Of a DNA stretch of 64,000 nt, positions 34,266-42,211 are shown in pieces. The stretch's first letter is position 1. Each line of letters starts with the position of its first letter. Below the pieces are notes generated by a model. That model did no database searches. It was given only the letters and a program-made list of their open reading frames with translations, and was not told the DNA's origin. The stretch is from Noviherbaspirillum malthae (lineage in GTDB: Bacteria; Pseudomonadota; Gammaproteobacteria; Burkholderiales; Burkholderiaceae_D), in the NCBI RefSeq assembly GCF_015352985.1, contig NZ_JACYXF010000017.1, forward strand, positions 1 to 64,000, written 5' to 3'. Position numbers and translations under genes: made by a program.

Positions 34266-34275
34266 GGAGCACATC

Positions 34276-34713
34276 ATGCAAGTCGTTATGTCGTTCATCA
34301 CCGGTCTGGTATTTAGCCTAGGTCTCATTCTTTCTGGTATGACGGATCCGTCCAAGGTAATCGGATTTCTTGACCTGGCAGGCAACTGGGATCCATCACT
34401 GGCATTTGTCATGGGAGGAGCTGTCCTGGTTGGCAGTATTGCCTTTCAATTTGCCAAGGGGCGCACCAAGGCATGGCTGGGCGATGTGATGCGGCTGCCG
34501 ACCGCGACACAGATTGACAAGCGGCTCGTGCTGGGTGGATTGGCATTCGGTACTGGCTGGGGACTCGCCGGATATTGTCCAGGCCCTGCATTGGCGTCAC
34601 TTGCCCAAGGCGGTAGCAAGCCGCTGATTTTTGTGACGGCCATGCTTGCAGGCATGGCGATTTATGAAATCCAAGATCGGTTGGCCGCTCAGCGGCAACA
34701 AAAGGCGGCTTAA
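34276..34713 (+). CDS. pmpB: YeeE/YedE-family sulfur permease, second half
   Basis: The 145-aa product carries the second signature of the family, GWGLAGYCPGPALASLAQGG, preceded by MSFITGLVFSLGLILSGMTD. It complements the half encoded by the gene before it to form the two-fold pseudosymmetric permease. AAGGAG lies upstream of the ATG at 34276, 10 bases after the previous stop. The GYCPGPA cysteine is equivalent to the sulfur-handling cysteine of YeeE. Confidence 0.85.
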   Translation: MQVVMSFITGLVFSLGLILSGMTDPSKVIGFLDLAGNWDPSLAFVMGGAVLVGSIAFQFAKGRTKAWLGDVMRLPTATQIDKRLVLGGLAFGTGWGLAGYCPGPALASLAQGGSKPLIFVTAMLAGMAIYEIQDRLAAQRQQKAA

Positions 34714-34796
34714 TTCCGCAGATGAGGCGTATGCACATCTCGCGACAATGCGCTCCAAGTGTGCTTCCACATTGATGCATTAATCGGATCTTTATC

Positions 34797-35597
34797 ATGG
34801 TACTGATGCTGGGACTGGGGCTGCTGGTAGGTGCGATCATGGCTCTGACCGGTGCCGGCGGTGGCATACTGGCCGTTCCTTTGCTGATTTTCGGCGCTGG
34901 CCTGGGATTGTCACAGGCCGCCCCAATCGGCCTATTGGCGGTCGGTATATCGGCCGCCTTGGGCGCCGCGCTTGGTCTAAAGGCGGGCGTCGTGCGCTAT
35001 AAGGCGGCACTGCTCATGGCAGCGACCGGCATGCTGCTTGCTCCTGCGGGGGTCTGGCTCGGTGGCCTGATCGACAACCGTTGGCTGAGCGTCTTGTTTG
35101 CATTCATCCTGCTTATCGTTGCATACAGGACTTTCCGCCAAGCGGGTACAGATGAGGCCAACAGTGGGGTGAAAGATGATCCGGCGCTGCCGTGCATTCG
35201 GAGCAGCGATACAGGTCGGTTTATCTGGACGACCCGCTGCGCCCGTGCGCTCGCCGTGTCAGGCACGGTCGCCGGGCTGTTGTCTGGCTTGCTCGGAGTC
35301 GGCGGCGGCTTTGTGATCGTGCCAGCGCTAAAGCGCAGCACCGATCTGGCCATGCAATCAATTGTCGCCACCTCGCTGGCCGTCATTGCACTGGTTTCGA
35401 TCAGCGGCGTGTCTTCCAGTGCCTTGGCGGGCAGCCTGAACTGGGACGCTGCCATGCCTTTTACTGGCGGCGCGCTCGCCGGCATGCTGGCCGGACGCCG
35501 TGTCTCCGTATACCTGGCTGGTCCTCAATTGCAAAAGGGCTTTGCAGGCGTATCTGGCATGGTGGCAATTGGCATGATTGTGAAGAGCCTTGCATGA
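34797..35597 (+). CDS. tauE: TauE/SafE-family exporter
   Basis: Seven to eight hydrophobic segments in two repeats, with GAIMALTGAGGGILAVPLLI at the start of the first and GLLSGLLGVGGGFVIVPALK at the start of the second. This G-x-G-GG-x-x-x-VP signature defines TauE/SafE anion exporters. In this operon it would export the sulfite produced by the persulfide dioxygenase encoded next. Length 266 aa, intact. Confidence 0.85.
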   Translation: MVLMLGLGLLVGAIMALTGAGGGILAVPLLIFGAGLGLSQAAPIGLLAVGISAALGAALGLKAGVVRYKAALLMAATGMLLAPAGVWLGGLIDNRWLSVLFAFILLIVAYRTFRQAGTDEANSGVKDDPALPCIRSSDTGRFIWTTRCARALAVSGTVAGLLSGLLGVGGGFVIVPALKRSTDLAMQSIVATSLAVIALVSISGVSSSALAGSLNWDAAMPFTGGALAGMLAGRRVSVYLAGPQLQKGFAGVSGMVAIGMIVKSLA

Positions 35598-35633
35598 TCG
35601 CCGACTGGTTTGTTTATTTGAAAGGAATGAAGC

Positions 35634-36329
35634 ATGCATCCGATTCAGTTGTTTGACCCGGAATCGTCCACCTTCACTTACATCCTGCGTGCGGCAAGCG
35701 GCAGGGAAGCCGTGATCATTGACCCGGTCGATAAGCAATGGGAACGCGATACGCTTCAGCTGGATAGGTTGGGACTTAAGCTTGCCTATGTATTGGAAAC
35801 GCATGCCCACGCGGATCATGTCACTTCAGCAGGCAAGCTGCGTGAGATGACGGGCGCGAAGGCAGCAGTGCCGAGCGGTTGCTGCATTCCTCCAGCCGAT
35901 GTGCAACTCCATCACGGCGATGTGCTGCGCTTCGGCGACAACGAGGAAATTAAGGTGTTACATACGCCCGGACACACCGCCGGCAGCATGTCCTTTGTCT
36001 GGCACGGCAACGTCTTTACGGGCGACACGCTGTTGATCAATGGCTGTGGCCGCACCGATTTCCAAAGCGGTAGCGCGGGTGCGCTGTATGGCAGTGTCAC
36101 GAACGAGTTGTTTACCTTGCCCGACGAGAACCTGGTCTGGCCTGGGCACGATTACAGTGGGCAATCGGTGTCGACTATAGGCTGGGAAAAGCGAAATAAC
36201 AGTCGCCTGGCCAATCGGGACAAGCAGAGCTTTATCGAACTGATGGGCAACCTGAACCTGCCCAGGCCGAAACTGATCGACATCGCGGTCCCGGCCAATC
36301 AAAACCTGGGGCTGCCGCAAGGTGCTTGA
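35634..36329 (+). CDS. Persulfide dioxygenase (ETHE1-like)
   Basis: Metal-binding motifs ETHAHADHVTS, HTPGHTAGSMSF, FTGDTLLINGCGRTDF and WPGHDYSGQ identify an ETHE1-type enzyme that turns glutathione persulfide into sulfite. At 231 aa it is a single-domain form with no rhodanese fusion. It ends the bigR operon, 36 bases after the exporter gene. It differs in sequence from the dioxygenase at 29042-29791, so the transposon carries two enzymes for one reaction, perhaps with different substrates or expression. Confidence 0.9.
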   Translation: MHPIQLFDPESSTFTYILRAASGREAVIIDPVDKQWERDTLQLDRLGLKLAYVLETHAHADHVTSAGKLREMTGAKAAVPSGCCIPPADVQLHHGDVLRFGDNEEIKVLHTPGHTAGSMSFVWHGNVFTGDTLLINGCGRTDFQSGSAGALYGSVTNELFTLPDENLVWPGHDYSGQSVSTIGWEKRNNSRLANRDKQSFIELMGNLNLPRPKLIDIAVPANQNLGLPQGA

Positions 36330-36350
36330 GACCAGACCAAAACAGGTCGG

Positions 36351-36647
36351 CTATTTCGTTCTTTGCTCCATCATCCTTTGCCGGCGCATTTGCATATCCT
36401 GCAGTGAGATCATGCCATTGGAGCCCTTCATTTGATCGAACATGGCTTCGTGCGCTTTCATGAACTCTTCCTTTGAGATCATGCCATCACCATTACCGTC
36501 CATCCTCGACATCATGCCATCCATTCCGCGATGGCCGGATTGTGCCTGCATTTCATGAGGTCCACCTGGCTCGTGCTGGCCACTCATACCAGCGCAACCA
36601 GTTGCGAATACGACTGCCACGCCCATAGCGAAGACAAGTTTGTTCAT
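36351..36647 (-). CDS. EF-hand lipoprotein, 98 aa
   Basis: A short lipoprotein signal (MNKLVFAMGVAVVFATGCAG, modified at the Cys) precedes a Met/His/Gly-rich linker and one clear EF-hand loop, RMDGNGDGMISKEEF, with a weaker second (GSNGMISLQDMQ). Small exported EF-hand proteins with methionine-rich segments often accompany metal-stress genes. It faces the end of the bigR operon. Function unknown; calcium or copper binding is possible. Confidence 0.75.
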   Translation of the reverse strand: MNKLVFAMGVAVVFATGCAGMSGQHEPGGPHEMQAQSGHRGMDGMMSRMDGNGDGMISKEEFMKAHEAMFDQMKGSNGMISLQDMQMRRQRMMEQRTK

Positions 36648-36706
36648 AAGAGACTCTTCAAAGGTATGCTTTTTTACCGACAATAAATACGCTTAAGCCA
36701 AGTTAC

Positions 36707-37099
36707 CTAGACGGCTGCCATGACGCGTTCAAGACGCTGTCGTACATCGCTTGCCAGTTCAGCGATGCCGGGTTTGTCTACGAGCTGCAGGACCGCGTCA
36801 GTGTTCATGAATTCGACGTGCACGGCTCCGGTTCCGTCTTCACGCACCACCACATTGCAGGGCAAAAGCAAGCCGATGGATGGCTCGGCCGCGATGGCGC
36901 GGTCGGCCAACGGTGGATTGCACGCGCCGAGAATACGGTACGGAGGAATGTCCTTGTTGAGCTTCTTTTTCAGTGCAGCTGCCACATCAATATCGCTCAG
37001 TATGCCAAAGCCTTCCTCTTGCAAGACATGGGTAACCCGGTCGATTGTTTGTGCGAAAGAGAAGTCAACCATTTTTCCAAAACCATATTTAATTGCCAT
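36707..37099 (-). CDS. DUF302-domain protein, 130 aa
   Basis: The DUF302 fold is recognisable from ALKKKLNKDIPPYRILGACN and PSIGLLLPCNVVVREDG, with the conserved cysteine in each. These small soluble proteins occur next to rhodaneses, cytochromes and copper genes and may bind a ligand or metal through the paired cysteines. It lies 59 bases upstream of the EF-hand lipoprotein on the same strand. Confidence 0.8.
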   Translation of the reverse strand: MAIKYGFGKMVDFSFAQTIDRVTHVLQEEGFGILSDIDVAAALKKKLNKDIPPYRILGACNPPLADRAIAAEPSIGLLLPCNVVVREDGTGAVHVEFMNTDAVLQLVDKPGIAELASDVRQRLERVMAAV

Positions 37100-37225
37100 A
37101 GTGGGCCTGCCTTCACCTTAAAAACTTTTGGTTTAGACAGGCCATGCGGACATGTGTTCATGCTCCACTGTGATAAAGCAAAAGGCACGACGGGAATGGT
37201 CGAAACTGCATCAGTGCAATATACG

Positions 37226-38575
37226 TTAGTGCTGAAGCGTCGTGCTTGAAGCCCTTGGCGATTTCACCAAGGGCAGCTCGATTTGCGCCATCATCCCGTC
37301 CTCCATGCGTTTAACTAAACGGAAGCTGCCACCAAAGCGCCTGGCAATGGCTTCCACGATGGACAAACCGAGTCCACTCCCTTGGCCAGTTCCCTTACGC
37401 CAGAAGCGATGTGCTGCACGATCACGGTCAAGTTCGTCCATCCCCGGCCCCAAGTCCAGCACTGAAAAGCAGAAGGTGTCCTTTGAACTGCTTAGGCGGA
37501 GGATAACCGGCGAATCCGACGGAGAGTAACGCAGGGCATTGTCCAAGAGATTGCGCAGCGCCGTTACCACGAGCACCGGTGGCAGTGCCAGTCCGTTTTG
37601 CTCATTTACCGTGTCGATGACGATGCGTTTCCTAGGCTCGGGCGGAATTTCATTCAAGGCAATCTGCGCGATTTCAAAGGCGCTTGCGGTTTTCTCGCCC
37701 TCAAAGGAAAACGGGCCTTCGACGCGTGCGAGGGTCAATAGTTGCTCCAGCGTATGCTGCAGCCGCTGCACGCCTTCCTCCGCATGCTCAAGAGACATGG
37801 CAGTTTGCTCATCGTTCGTTGTGAGCCGGGCTACCTGAATATGCGTCTTGACTGCGGTAAGAGGAGTCCTCAATTCATGAGCTGCGTCACCCGTGAATCG
37901 GCGCTCCCGTTCAATCGCGCTCTGCGTACGGCCGAGCAGTAAGTTGATAGTTTCAATCAAGGGCACCAGTTCTGCCGGTAACTTCGCCGCTGGAAGGGGC
38001 GTCGCTGCATCAGGCTTACGATCGGCCAAAGCCTGCCGGATAAACTCAAGTGGCTCCAATCCCCTCCGAATGCCAAACCATAGCACAACAAGGCTGCCCA
38101 GCATGGCGACGATAAAGGGGACCACTGTTGCGAGCATAATATTGCGCAACAAGGCCAAGCGCTTGTCGACTCGGTCGGCAGTCGTAACACGCTTACCACC
38201 TTGCTCAAGGGTGTAACTTCGCCATTCCAACCCATCGATAGTACGAGTGCTATACCCGGACGTGACCATGCCGAGTCCCTGCGGGCTATTGTGCGTACGG
38301 GCAATAAGTCCACCGCGTTGCATTCTGACTTCGCACGCGACGCCGTCCCTGGTAGCCACGTCAAGCATGGCTTGCGGCACAGAGGACGGCGCTCCCTGAA
38401 CCTCCGGTAACTGTGAAACCAGACCGGCGACCATACGCGCAGACGCTGCCAAGCGTTCATCCAGGGCGTCACGAAATTCCGCCCGGACATCCAGGAACAT
38501 CCATACCGACGTCACGCTCCACAGTAGCGTGAAGGACACGCCAATGATCACCATCAGCCGCAAACGTAACGTCAT
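37226..38575 (-). CDS. Sensor histidine kinase, QseC-like
   Basis: An inner-membrane kinase with a first membrane helix (LMVIIGVSFTLLWSVTSVWM), a periplasmic sensor of about 130 residues, a second membrane helix near residue 155, the H-box FTGDAAHELRTPLTAVKTHI and ATPase boxes ALRNLLDNALRYSP, LDLGPGM and GLGLSIVEAIA. The sensor belongs to the DUF2457/QseC-type group. The signal is unknown; periplasmic redox, copper or sulfur species fit the cargo. Its ATG overlaps the regulator stop (ATGA). Confidence 0.85.
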   Translation of the reverse strand: MTLRLRLMVIIGVSFTLLWSVTSVWMFLDVRAEFRDALDERLAASARMVAGLVSQLPEVQGAPSSVPQAMLDVATRDGVACEVRMQRGGLIARTHNSPQGLGMVTSGYSTRTIDGLEWRSYTLEQGGKRVTTADRVDKRLALLRNIMLATVVPFIVAMLGSLVVLWFGIRRGLEPLEFIRQALADRKPDAATPLPAAKLPAELVPLIETINLLLGRTQSAIERERRFTGDAAHELRTPLTAVKTHIQVARLTTNDEQTAMSLEHAEEGVQRLQHTLEQLLTLARVEGPFSFEGEKTASAFEIAQIALNEIPPEPRKRIVIDTVNEQNGLALPPVLVVTALRNLLDNALRYSPSDSPVILRLSSSKDTFCFSVLDLGPGMDELDRDRAAHRFWRKGTGQGSGLGLSIVEAIARRFGGSFRLVKRMEDGMMAQIELPLVKSPRASSTTLQH

Positions 38576-39237
38576 GGCCCGGCTTCCCCAAGCCGATAGC
38601 CTACCCCACGAACCGTCTCGACGATCCCCGGCCCCAGCTTGCGCCGCAAGTGATGGATATGGACGCTAATCGCATTACTCTCTACGTTTTCTTCAAAACC
38701 ATACAAGCTGTCATTGACCTGCTCTGTGGTCAGTACGCGCCTGGGATGGTTCAGTAATGCCTGGAGCAGAGCCAATTCTCGTCGAGACAGCTCGACAGGC
38801 ACACCGTCCAGCGTCACAATGCGGCTCGCAGGATCAAAGCAAAGCGAGCCATGCCGAATCAAGTTTGTGCTGCGCCCTACCATGCGTCTTTGCAACGCGT
38901 GTAGCCGGGCAACTAGCTCGCTGAGATCAAAAGGTTTGAGCAGGTAGTCGTCGGCTCCTGTCTGCAGGCCTGCCACCCGATGCTCGATCGCATCGCGCGC
39001 AGTGAGTATCAGAACCGGCAGGGAATTCCCTGCGCCGCGCAACCGCGTTAGAAAGGCCATGCCATCCTCATCCGGCAGGCCGAGATCAAGCACAACAACA
39101 TCGAAATGACCTGTATCAAGCGCAGTTCTGGCCGCTTTGGCAGTAGTGACGTGGTCAACGGTCATCGCATGCAAACGCAATCCGGCAACAATTCCACTTG
39201 CTACCAGAGCATCATCTTCGATCAATAGAATACGCAT
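38572..39237 (-). CDS. OmpR-family response regulator, QseB/PmrA-like
   Basis: The receiver domain has the acidic pocket (LIEDDA) and phosphoacceptor D51 (VVVLDLGLPDEDG), with a C-terminal winged helix (RRELALLQALLNHPRRVLTT, then SVHIHHLRRKLG). It is translated with the kinase gene. The TTAACG direct repeat in its promoter at 39304-39320 is the kind of site QseB/PmrA regulators bind, so autoregulation and control of the divergent thiol-disulfide operon are likely. Confidence 0.88.
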   Translation of the reverse strand: MRILLIEDDALVASGIVAGLRLHAMTVDHVTTAKAARTALDTGHFDVVVLDLGLPDEDGMAFLTRLRGAGNSLPVLILTARDAIEHRVAGLQTGADDYLLKPFDLSELVARLHALQRRMVGRSTNLIRHGSLCFDPASRIVTLDGVPVELSRRELALLQALLNHPRRVLTTEQVNDSLYGFEENVESNAISVHIHHLRRKLGPGIVETVRGVGYRLGEAGP

Positions 39238-39303
39238 GGTTCAAACGAGGTGAAACAGGTTCAAAAAAGAAGCTCAGTATAAGACCTCGCGATTAAATGG
39301 GCG

Positions 39304-39320
39304 TTAACGCTTCCTTAACG
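39304..39320. promoter_or_regulatory. TTAACG-N5-TTAACG direct repeat
   Basis: Two identical hexamers spaced 11 bases centre to centre lie between the response regulator and the divergent TlpA-like gene. OmpR-family regulators of the QseB/PmrA type bind such direct half-sites one helical turn apart. The assignment to the adjacent regulator is inference. Confidence 0.5.
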
Positions 39321-39503
39321 TACAAGGCGTAGCATCGCGTACTGTAATTGAAGTTTCCCATAGCACAGAGCGCGGTTGAGCTGGTGTTAGGGAGCGGCGA
39401 CCCTCGTATATGAGTGAACTCGCCATGTCGATTGCGTTTTCATAGGAGTTCAGGGTCACGCCATGCTGCGCCCTGTCCACGACTAAAATGACAGCGAATA
39501 AAA

Positions 39504-40316
39504 ATGGACGTGATTAACATTGGGCCGCTCGCCCTTCCGATTCCTCCCCTCGTGCTGCTTGGCTCTGGAGTGATTGGCGTGGCTGTAGGAAAGTGGGCTG
39601 GACGGTCCGGACAAATCGATATTGAGCCGCTGCTTTGGAAGATTGCGCTAGCCAGCCTTTTCAGCGCGAGACTTGCGTTCGTACTGTTATATATCGACAT
39701 CTACAAGACAAACCTATTGAGCATGCTCGACATCCGTGATGGCGGGTTTGTTGTCCCGGTGGGTTTGCTCATCGCTTTCGCCGTGACCGCATGGTATGCC
39801 TGGCGCGAGCGGGGAAAAAGAAAAGGAGTACTCCTTGCCGTGACCGCCGGCGCGTCGTTCTGGGTGGCCGCAACGGTGGCCACAGCAGTGTGGTACACGC
39901 CGCCGGCGCAGATGCCTCAAGTCACGTTGACGCGCCTTGATGGTACGCCAGTACCACTACAGACGCTAACGGGCAAGCCGATTGTGCTTAATCTATGGGC
40001 AACCTGGTGCCCCCCGTGCCGTCGCGAAATGCCTGTCTTGCGTGACGCGCAGGTCCGTCATCCCGACGTGAATTTCATTTTCGCCAATCAAGGGGAAGCG
40101 GCGGAGGCGGTGCGGCATTACCTGGAGTCTGAACGGCTGGACCTCAAAAATGTCTTGCTCGACGCGCGTCTGCAAGTAGGCCAGCAACTCGGATCAGTTG
40201 CAATGCCAACCACTTTGTTTTTTAACGCGCAGGGAAGACTTGTTGATCGGCGTCTTGGCGAACTATCTGCTGCCACTCTGGAACAGCGCATCAAATTGCT
40301 GCGCAACCCGGAGTAG
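39504..40316 (+). CDS. Membrane-anchored TlpA-like thioredoxin-fold protein, 270 aa
   Basis: The N-terminal 130 residues carry about four membrane helices and open with GPLALPIPPLVLLGSGVIGV, which recalls the start of prolipoprotein diacylglyceryl transferase. The C-terminal domain is a periplasmic TlpA/ResA-type thioredoxin fold with WATWCPPCRREMPV (C169, C172) and the cis-proline loop SVAMPTTLFF. It should reduce or isomerise protein disulfides, or accept reductant from DsbD encoded downstream. It starts a five-gene rightward cluster. Confidence 0.85.
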   Translation: MDVINIGPLALPIPPLVLLGSGVIGVAVGKWAGRSGQIDIEPLLWKIALASLFSARLAFVLLYIDIYKTNLLSMLDIRDGGFVVPVGLLIAFAVTAWYAWRERGKRKGVLLAVTAGASFWVAATVATAVWYTPPAQMPQVTLTRLDGTPVPLQTLTGKPIVLNLWATWCPPCRREMPVLRDAQVRHPDVNFIFANQGEAAEAVRHYLESERLDLKNVLLDARLQVGQQLGSVAMPTTLFFNAQGRLVDRRLGELSAATLEQRIKLLRNPE

Positions 40317-40344
40317 CGATAGTCGATGACGTCATTCCCGATAC

Positions 40345-41856
40345 ATGTCAACTCACTTAGGAGATACGGTGCGAAATACTGATATTGACGTTGATGTCGC
40401 AATTATCGGTGCTGGGACTGCAGGGCTGAGTGCATTAAAAGAGATCAAACGTGCCGGTAAAACCTATGTCTTGATCGATCATGGACCACTTGGCACAAGT
40501 TGCGCGCGAGTCGGTTGCATGCCTAGCAAGGCTGTGCTGCATGCTGGGGGGTTATGGCAGGGACAGGCCTTTATCGGCGGCGGCGTGCGGCAAATGCTGG
40601 ATGTCACCGGGCCAGATGATCTCTGGCGCGCCGCGCGAAGCACGCGTGACGCGCTCGCCAGTGGGGCGGCAACCAGAACTGTCGCCGCCGCAGGGGAACG
40701 ACTACTGATGGGCCAGGCACGCTTTATTGCTCCCGATGCCGTAACCGTAGGCGGCCGAACGGTAAGGGCTAAAGCATTCGTGATCGCAACCGGGTCCACG
40801 CCGATCGTGCCGGCGTTCCTGCGCGACATTCAGGCACGGATTTTGACTACCGATTCCTTATTCGAACTTGAAACATTGCCGCGCGCAGTCGGCATTCTGG
40901 GGGTCGGTGCCATCGGCCTGGAGATCGGTTTGGCGCTGTCAAGGCTTGGCGTGCGAATCGTCGCTGGTGATCTCAAAAGCATGCCTGCTGGCATTACCGA
41001 TCCCGAGATCGGCGCCCGAGCGGTACAGCATTTCAAGCACGCCAAGGGATTGACCATGTGGCTGGGACAGCCTATCAATGTGACTCGGACGGCGGTTGGT
41101 ATAGGAATTTCAAATGGTGTGGCGACTGAACAGGTCGACTGGATTCTGGCTGCGCTTGGCCGGAAGCCGGCACTCGATAGCCTGCATCTCGAAGCCGCAG
41201 GTGTTGCGCTCGACGAACATGGGCAGCCGCAAATTGATCCAGCCACCCTGCGCGCAGGACAATCCGCTTTATATTTCGCGGGAGATGTCACCGCAGACCG
41301 ACCTCTGCAGCATGAGGCTGCCGATGGAGGGATGATCGCAGGCTTCAATGCCGCGCGACACGGTGCAGCAATCCGGTTCCAACGGCGTGTGTCTCTATCA
41401 ATCGTCTTTTCCGATCCGGACATCGCTTTCGTCGGCACGCCGTTTGACCAGCTCGACCCGGAGGACATCATCATCGGTTCCGCGTCCGGCCAGAGCAATG
41501 GACGTTCCCGTGTAATGGGCACGGAAGACAACCTTGTCCGGATCTACGCGGATCGCATCAACGGCAACTTGCTGGGGGCGAGCATTTTTGCTGTCCATGG
41601 CGAACACATTGCGCATTTATTGGCATGGGCAATGCAAAGAAACGAGACAGCAGAAAGCCTGCTCGAAATGCCGTTTTACCATCCGACGATTGAGGAAATG
41701 GTGCAGTCGGCCCTTTCCGACATCGTCGCCCAGCAAGGCGTCAGAAGGGCAGAGCCGCTAGGCGTACGCCATCTGGATCGGGAAGACTTGAACAGCTCAA
41801 CTAAAAATTTCGATCACAATATATGGAACCAACATCCCAACCGCTACGCGTCCTGA
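40345..41856 (+). CDS. Dihydrolipoamide dehydrogenase-like flavoprotein
   Basis: A class I flavin disulfide oxidoreductase of 503 aa: FAD site IIGAGTAGLSALKE, redox pair GTSCARVGCMPSK (C53, C58), NAD site ILGVGAIGLEIGLALSRLGV, second FAD motif FAGDVTADRPLQHEAADGG and the C-terminal HPTIEEM with the catalytic His-Glu dyad. No lipoyl enzyme complex genes are near, so its partner is probably another thiol, such as the DsrE-like protein encoded next, a persulfide or a low-molecular-weight disulfide. It overlaps the next gene by 34 bases. Confidence 0.88.
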   Translation: MSTHLGDTVRNTDIDVDVAIIGAGTAGLSALKEIKRAGKTYVLIDHGPLGTSCARVGCMPSKAVLHAGGLWQGQAFIGGGVRQMLDVTGPDDLWRAARSTRDALASGAATRTVAAAGERLLMGQARFIAPDAVTVGGRTVRAKAFVIATGSTPIVPAFLRDIQARILTTDSLFELETLPRAVGILGVGAIGLEIGLALSRLGVRIVAGDLKSMPAGITDPEIGARAVQHFKHAKGLTMWLGQPINVTRTAVGIGISNGVATEQVDWILAALGRKPALDSLHLEAAGVALDEHGQPQIDPATLRAGQSALYFAGDVTADRPLQHEAADGGMIAGFNAARHGAAIRFQRRVSLSIVFSDPDIAFVGTPFDQLDPEDIIIGSASGQSNGRSRVMGTEDNLVRIYADRINGNLLGASIFAVHGEHIAHLLAWAMQRNETAESLLEMPFYHPTIEEMVQSALSDIVAQQGVRRAEPLGVRHLDREDLNSSTKNFDHNIWNQHPNRYAS

Positions 41857-42137
41857 TTCATGCGCCAACTGCAGAAGCTGTTAATCGAGCCAGAAACAAT
41901 GCTGCCAACCTGCGACAAGCCGCTCCTGGTGCGGAGGTGCGAATTCTTGTCAATGCCGATGGCGTGGCTGCGGTGCTGGACACACCACGGCCTGACACGG
42001 ATTGCCTGACCCTGATATGTGAAAACACGCTAAAGCGCATCCAGCGAATCGCTCCTAGCCCGTTGCAGACGGTACCGGCATCGATTCTGGCGCTTGCAGA
42101 GATGCAGCGTGACGGCTGGTGCTACGTGCGTGCCTGA
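41823..42137 (+). CDS. DsrE-like protein, 104 aa
   Basis: The pattern RVLIHAPTAEAVNRARNNAA, then EVRILVNADGVAAVLD and CENTLKRI, followed by TVPASILALAEMQRDGWCYV, matches small DsrE/DsrF-fold proteins (V-x-A-x-T-L-x-x, GW-x-Y at the end). Members carry sulfane sulfur on a cysteine; here the candidate is the Cys of LICENTLKR. The coding region overlaps the end of the flavoprotein gene, indicating coupled expression. Confidence 0.75.
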   Translation: MEPTSQPLRVLIHAPTAEAVNRARNNAANLRQAAPGAEVRILVNADGVAAVLDTPRPDTDCLTLICENTLKRIQRIAPSPLQTVPASILALAEMQRDGWCYVRA

Positions 42138-42211
42138 TGCTCAATGCTAGCGCCGACCCATGTGGGATGAGTTTGATAACAAAAGTAAGCAGAACGTTTT
42201 TTATCGGCATC

